From Acanthaster planci (lineage: Eukaryota > Echinodermata > Asteroidea > Valvatida > Acanthasteridae), in contig NW_019091865.1 in assembly GCF_001949145.1 (NCBI RefSeq), positions 1 through 23,288 on the forward strand: a stretch of DNA of 23,288 bases. The letters run 5' to 3'. A program made the position numbers and the translations under genes. Below are positions 19,907 to 23,288 of this stretch, piece by piece. The notes under the pieces were generated by a model that was given only the letters and a program-made list of their open reading frames with translations, made no database searches and was not told where the DNA came from. Numbering within the stretch: position 1 is the stretch's first letter; each line of letters starts with the position of its first letter.

Positions 19907-20344
19907 ATGGACCAATTTGCCTGCCCCCACTGTCAGCGAGAAATCCGCCAGCGGACCAACTTGCGGCGACACCTGAGGTCGGCGTGTCCGGAGCTGTTCG
20001 CCACCCGGCCCTATACCTGTGAGCGGGGGTGTGACCGCTGCTTCTACCACTCGGACATGCGGGATCGGCACCACCGACACTGCGACTACGTCTTCGTTGG
20101 CCAGATTCGGGCGGAGGATCCTGACGTCCCGGAGGTCTTCGCCAGTGGCGGGGAGTTGGGGGGTGACCAGTTCCCCATGGAGCAGTCACTCCCCCCTGCC
20201 GGTCCTCCGGAGGGAGCCGCCCGGACCCGCCCCCGGTCAGCTGGTGCTGGTGAGCCCTCGCCGCCGGTGCCCTCTCGACGCCAAAGGCGGGGGTCGCGGG
20301 GCCGGCCGTCGCGGCCGGAGCCGCCCCCCTGCGTCGCTCAGTAG
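19907..20344 (+). CDS. Extra Gypsy ORF with two C2HC zinc fingers
   Basis: 145 residues from ATG at 19907. Finger 1 is FACPHCQREIRQRTNLRRHL plus RSAC, that is C-X2-C-X12-H-X4-C. Finger 2 is YTCERGCDRCFYHSDMRDRH plus HRHC, C-X3-C-X12-H-X3-C. Both resemble C2H2-type nucleic-acid-binding fingers with Cys as the last ligand. The rest is Pro/Gly/Arg-rich with basic clusters near the C-terminus (SRRQRRGSRGRPSR), which could direct it to the nucleus. It lies between pol and the 3' LTR, where some retroelements keep an accessory or env-like gene; there is no signal peptide or membrane segment. The frame is uninterrupted in an otherwise broken element. Role unknown: nucleic-acid binding, regulation of the LTR, or chaperoning. 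Confidence 0.6.
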   Translation: MDQFACPHCQREIRQRTNLRRHLRSACPELFATRPYTCERGCDRCFYHSDMRDRHHRHCDYVFVGQIRAEDPDVPEVFASGGELGGDQFPMEQSLPPAGPPEGAARTRPRSAGAGEPSPPVPSRRQRRGSRGRPSRPEPPPCVAQ

Positions 20345-20618
20345 GGACAGGGAAGCAGACTGAGGTAGAACCCCCAACCCCGGTTTGGAGCAGGGGCCAT
20401 CGGAGTCTGCCCCCCGGCTCGTGGGTGACGTATTTGGGAGGGGTCCGCCTGCAACTGGGGGTGCGAGCCTCCCTGCAAGAGGAGCGGGCCACCAGAGATG
20501 CAGACACCACGATGGACCCACCCCTCTGCGAGCTTCACCACAGCCAGTGGCGGTCGGAGGTCAAGCGGGAGCCCCCTCCACCGCCCACCACAGTCCATCC
20601 CCAGGAGCAACGAAGAAA
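20345..20618 (+). other. Gypsy sequence between zinc-finger ORF and LTR
   Basis: GC-rich. A long plus-strand frame here (20425 onward, with SEVKREPPPPPTTVHP) could be a frameshifted continuation of the zinc-finger ORF or chance. Just before the LTR, GGAGCAACGAAGAA is purine-rich and may serve as the polypurine tract. Confidence 0.35.
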
Positions 20619-21064
20619 TGTCGGGGGGCACCATGGCGACCGGAGTCTCCTCCACACTGGTCCCCTGGATCTTCCCTATGGTAGCGGAGAAGACCCTTGG
20701 AACCCACCAGACTTGTACTTGTTGCTTGGTTTCACTCTTTGTAGGGGCGACCGGGATGGCCTCGCGCTGGCCCGCCGGGTTGCGCCGCCTCGTTCGGAAA
20801 CGAACAAGAGTCCTCGGAGGGGGTGGTGTAGCGCCGGCGGGTCCGGCCGGTGGGGGCGCCAGCTCGGACCCGCATGGAGTTGGCTGGCTGCCTGCGCTGG
20901 TTGCAAACGGCCCGCGGTTTTCCCGCCTCGCGCCTGCGCAGTCCCTGCCGTCAGGCACCATGTTAAGAGCTTGTCGGAAGAGTACATTGTAGTGTACGCG
21001 ACAGAATAAAGCAGAGATTTTTGTGACCAGAACAGTGAGTTGCACCTGAGTGTCGTTCTTCACA
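20619..21064 (+). repeat. 3' LTR of the Gypsy element (ends provisional)
   Basis: Starts TGTCGGGGGG after a purine-rich stretch. It contains an AATAAA signal at 21005-21010 and a candidate end TTCTTCACA at 21056-21064 (an end near 21096 is also possible). No second LTR copy exists in the window, so the borders rest on TG...CA and position only. The region lacks an obvious TATA box and contains an NRF1-like CGCGCCTGCGCAG word at 20929-20941. Confidence 0.5.
21005..21010 (+). terminator. Polyadenylation signal AATAAA in the Gypsy LTR
   Basis: Canonical AATAAA, followed within 30 bases by a T-rich and GTG-rich stretch (GATTTTTGTG), the usual downstream element. This would mark the R/U5 part of the LTR. 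Confidence 0.6.
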
Positions 21065-21096
21065 GCGTCGAACCCTGTTCAGCGGGGCACGCTACG

Positions 21097-21486
21097 CTAT
21101 ATTGTAAAAAAAAAAATATGGTGAATGAGTCCAAACAAGCCCTCTTTTTGGGGGGGACTGATAAGATTAAACTGGTACATCAAGGGGTACAAAATATACA
21201 TTGCCCATTTTACTATACTTTCCAAAAGTGTGCTAAACAGTACATGTGTATCTTTAACTTGGCTGTAAAAACCTGAGACGACTTAGGCTCTAAGCAGCTC
21301 GCTTTTTTGGAAATGGACCCCATCTACAGCCTACATTTCTACATGTAACCGCTGCATCTAATCTGCCTTGCCATAGAATTTGGGTTTGGTGTTCGCGTAG
21401 ACATTGAATCTAACGTACACGACAGGTACCGTTCACAGGCACATGTGTACATGTACAAACAATGCATGACATGACAAAAAACTTAC
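21097..21486. other. Non-coding flank right of the Gypsy element
   Basis: AT-rich with an eleven-A run at about 21106-21116 and a seven-G run near 21153. I looked for the missing 5' part of BEL-1 here and saw none. On the minus strand this would be intron downstream of the THAP exon. Confidence 0.45.
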
Positions 21487-21815
21487 CCTCCTCCTTCCTC
21501 GCTTTGCAAATGTATCACTCTGGCTCTTCAGTTTCTCCAATTCCTCTGAATTACGGACGGTAATTCTGCTGGGGAATGCTGTAGCTTTTAGCCAAAGTGC
21601 AGCTCTAACTATCCTGAACAGTCCATGGAATGTTTTTTCGTAGTCTGTTGCTGTGAAATGGTCACTACAGATGACGCTTGTAGCGGATGGCCCGTCCCAG
21701 TTTGCCCTTGTCAAGCTAACTTGATTTCCTAACACCAGGTGTTAGGAAATCTGTGCAGGTATACACTGTCCTTTGGTGTATTACTGCATACTGCAACAAC
21801 ACATCTTGTCGGCAT
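21487..21815 (-). pseudogene. THAP zinc-finger domain, broken
   Basis: THAP domains are DNA-binding zinc fingers of the C2CH type found in animal regulators and in P-element-type transposases. ATG at 21815 opens MPTRCVVAVCSNTPKD and YLHRFP (first Cys pair C-X4-C and the H-x-FP motif). The second half reads TRANWDGPSATSVICSDHF (the third Cys and the His ligand, C-X2-H), DYEKTF and LKATAFPS, the AVPS-type end. Between HRFP and the second half about ten residues are missing and the frame is lost, at a perfect palindrome (21723-21751). The segment ends AAGCGAGGAAGGAGG before GTAAGT, a consensus splice donor at 21486-21481, so a first exon with its donor is implied. Later exons are not seen. Host gene or transposon protein cannot be decided. 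Confidence 0.7.
21723..21751. repeat. Perfect 14-bp palindrome with one-base centre
   Basis: GATTTCCTAACACC, a single A, then GGTGTTAGGAAATC. It sits exactly where the THAP domain has lost residues, so it looks like the scar of a templated repair event and not a regulatory site. Confidence 0.75.
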
Positions 21816-22263
21816 TTTAGCTATTCAGAACCGAATTCTAAAGAGTTTTGATAGGAAACACTGTGCGATTCGTAGGTCAGTCCAGCAGCACAGTTGCAAG
21901 GTCGGTGGCCCCAGCATTACACGATCGGGTTCTTTATGGGACATCATAGACCACGTGATGCATTACATCAGTAATTCACCGTTTACAGTGGTCAAAAGGG
22001 GGGCACAAAAATGCACTAACAAATTGTCAAAATCAGCTGAACCGGTAGAAACAAACAAGAAAGTGATGTGTTTCTTGCTTTTTATATTTAGTACTGGTTT
22101 ATTAAACACTATAATGGTCTTGAATAACAAGGAAATGGCCGTACATCTTAGGTACATTTACAACATTCAATAAGTAATCAGGCGCCTGTGTTATAAACAG
22201 CAAACTACAAACTTTAACTTGAAACATCAAACTACTAAATAGCAGCTTCACTATTAGCCAAAT
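21816..22263. other. Region between BEL-2 pol and the THAP exon
   Basis: No recognisable protein on either strand. The plus strand is open from 21739 to 22173, but the product shows no motif and covers the THAP exon in antisense, so I treat it as chance. The stretch may hold the 3' untranslated part or LTR of BEL-2 (minus), including an AATAAA on the minus strand, and the 5' flank of the THAP gene. Confidence 0.4.
22098..22103 (-). terminator. Possible polyadenylation signal (AATAAA) after BEL-2
   Basis: Minus strand reads GTGTTTAATAAACCAG, about 160 bases past the BEL-2 pol stop. It could serve a BEL-2 LTR. The evidence is only the hexamer and its position. Confidence 0.3.
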
Positions 22264-23286
22264 CTAAGAACGTTCCAAAAGACACAACTTTGTAACAGGT
22301 CGAGTGTAGGTCCCAGTCGCACTCTTGACCTCTACACTTCGAACCAAACCATCGCTTCCAGGGAAGACTTTGCTGATCCTAGCCAAGGGCCAGTGGTTTG
22401 GCGGTGCCTGATCGTCAACCACTAGCACTAGATCCCCTTCATTGAGGTTCACCTTCCTTTCAACCCAACGCTGTCTTCTCTGTAGGTTTGGTAAGTACTC
22501 TGCAACCCAGCGATTCCAAAATCTTTCAGCTAGCAGTTGCACATGCTTCCATCTTTTTCGAAACTGCTCAGTTTCAGGTAAGCCTCTTAGTGGCAGAGGA
22601 TAGCCTGATCTCAGCTTCAGGAGATGGCTTGGGGTTAAGGCCTCAAGATCGTCGGGATCATCTGATACTGGAATGATCGGTCTGTCGTTCACGATCGACT
22701 CTACCTCGCAAAATAGGGTCACTAGTTTCTCATCATCAAGGATCTGGTTTTGGAGAAGTGCAGACAAAACCTTTCTGACAGTTCTTATCTGGCGTTCCCA
22801 CGATCCGCCCATGTGAGATGCCGCGGGTGGGTTGAAATGCCATTCGATGCGCTTGGCGAGGAGAACACCTTGTACCTTGGCATCCTTTTGAAGCTTGACG
22901 ATGTTTTCCCTCAGTTCTCTATCACCTCCGACGAAGTTTGTGCCGTTGTCCGAGTACATATGCTCAGGTACTCCTCTTCTGGCAGCAAATCTCATGAGAC
23001 CGTTTAAGAAAGCGTCTGTCTCTAAGGAATGCAGCACTTCAAGGTGGATGGCTCTGGTGGCCAAGCAGACAAACAAGCAGCCGTACCTTTTTTCCCTAGA
23101 GCGGCCTCGCTTGACCAAGAAAGGGCCAAAACAATCCACCCCTACATGCGAGAAGGGTGGTAAGCCAGGGGTTACCCTAGCTTCTGGCAGATCGGCCATG
23201 CACTGAACTTCTGGATGAGCACGCATCTTCTTGCAAAGCATACATTCCTTCAGGACCCGATTTATTAACGGACGCGGTTTCGGAAT
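22264..23286 (-). CDS. BEL-2: BEL/Pao pol, integrase and C-terminus (partial, open)
   Basis: Minus strand, open from the window edge to the stop at 22264-22266. The product shows ECMLCKKM (second Cys pair of the integrase zinc finger), ADLPEARV, FSHVGVDCFGPF (first Asp), YSDNGTNFVGG (second Asp), SHMGGSWERQI (Glu, 50 residues after the second Asp), ALTPSHLL, FWNRWVAEYLPNLQRRQ and NLNEGDLVLVVDD, PNHWPLARI. This is the full integrase core and C-terminal part expected for BEL/Pao. The protein is clearly different from BEL-1 (same family, many substitutions), has the standard DNGT motif and no stop or frameshift. RT and RNase H should lie to the right, outside the window. It is the best-preserved element here and probably the youngest. 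Confidence 0.9.
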   Translation of the reverse strand: MPKPRPLINRVLKECMLCKKMRAHPEVQCMADLPEARVTPGLPPFSHVGVDCFGPFLVKRGRSREKRYGCLFVCLATRAIHLEVLHSLETDAFLNGLMRFAARRGVPEHMYSDNGTNFVGGDRELRENIVKLQKDAKVQGVLLAKRIEWHFNPPAASHMGGSWERQIRTVRKVLSALLQNQILDDEKLVTLFCEVESIVNDRPIIPVSDDPDDLEALTPSHLLKLRSGYPLPLRGLPETEQFRKRWKHVQLLAERFWNRWVAEYLPNLQRRQRWVERKVNLNEGDLVLVVDDQAPPNHWPLARISKVFPGSDGLVRSVEVKSATGTYTRPVTKLCLLERS

Positions 23287-23288
23287 CC

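Larger units (their letters stand above)
16740..21064 (+). mobile_element. GC-rich Ty3/Gypsy retrotransposon, 5'-truncated with internal deletion
   Basis: The order gag, protease, reverse transcriptase, integrase, then an LTR is that of the Ty3/Gypsy group. There is no 5' LTR or primer-binding site: gag begins in mid-protein at about 16740, next to the broken end of BEL-1. RT active site, RNase H and the integrase zinc finger are deleted. An additional zinc-finger ORF lies between pol and the LTR. Base composition is strongly GC-rich and CpG-rich, unlike flanking DNA on both sides. The right edge (about 21064, possibly up to 21096) is uncertain because only one LTR is present. Confidence 0.85.

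Noticed and set aside
19434-21063. Minus-strand ORFs of 358 and 241 codons
   Set aside because: Low-complexity Pro/Arg/Ala products opposite the zinc-finger ORF and LTR; no motif.
16740-21096. Gypsy element as a retrovirus with an envelope gene
   Set aside because: The extra ORF has zinc fingers and no signal peptide, membrane segment or cleavage site, so it is not envelope-like.
21739-22173. 144-codon plus-strand ORF
   Set aside because: It overlaps the THAP exon in antisense and has no recognisable domain.
1-23288. CRISPR array, rRNA or bacterial operon
   Set aside because: No regularly spaced repeats, no rRNA-like sequence and no close-packed genes with ribosome binding sites were seen.

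Overview
This window reads as a piece of an animal nuclear genome, most likely a marine invertebrate (lancelet, echinoderm, hemichordate or mollusc; the sequence alone does not decide). The signs are splice-site-like junctions with pyrimidine-rich acceptors, an AT-rich background with many acatgta/gtacatg words, and metazoan-type mobile elements: BEL/Pao and Ty3/Gypsy retrotransposons, KDZ-like and MULE-like DNA transposon proteins, and a THAP domain. I see no bacterial operon, rRNA, tRNA or CRISPR array. I see no gene that I would call an intact host gene.

Left part (1-8.4 kb): a short inverted-repeat element (195-443), then three decayed protein-coding regions, all on the minus strand. The first (798-2789, perhaps continuing to about 3960) is a frameshifted coiled-coil protein with a DGTTK-type motif, of a kind I associate with invertebrate mobile elements. 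The second (5117-5551) is the C-terminal part of a KDZ-like transposase. The third (5911-8053) joins a MULE-like DDE transposase core to a ubiquitin-specific-protease (USP) fold with recognisable Cys, Gln/Asp, zinc-ribbon, His and Asp boxes. That last arrangement is the most interesting biology here.

Middle part (8.4-13 kb): mostly AT-rich non-coding DNA with homopolymer runs, two CpG-rich patches (9505-9610 and 10150-10650) and one possible small spliced exon (11502-11581, minus).

Right part (13-23.3 kb): a retrotransposon cluster. BEL-1 (minus, about 13036-16733) carries RT, RNase H and integrase with three in-frame TGA stops and several frameshifts, and is cut off at its 5' side. It abuts, 5' end to 5' end, a GC-rich Ty3/Gypsy element on the plus strand (about 16740-21064), which is also 5' truncated. 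The Gypsy element has gag, protease, an in-frame RT-to-integrase deletion fusion, an extra C2HC zinc-finger ORF after pol, and one 3' LTR. Beyond it lie a broken THAP domain (21487-21815, minus) with a perfect palindrome at its lesion, and the open C-terminal integrase part of a second, better preserved BEL/Pao element (22264 to the window edge, minus).

The genes do not form a pathway. The window is a nested, partly decayed mobile-element cluster, with BEL-2 the only clearly uninterrupted coding region.
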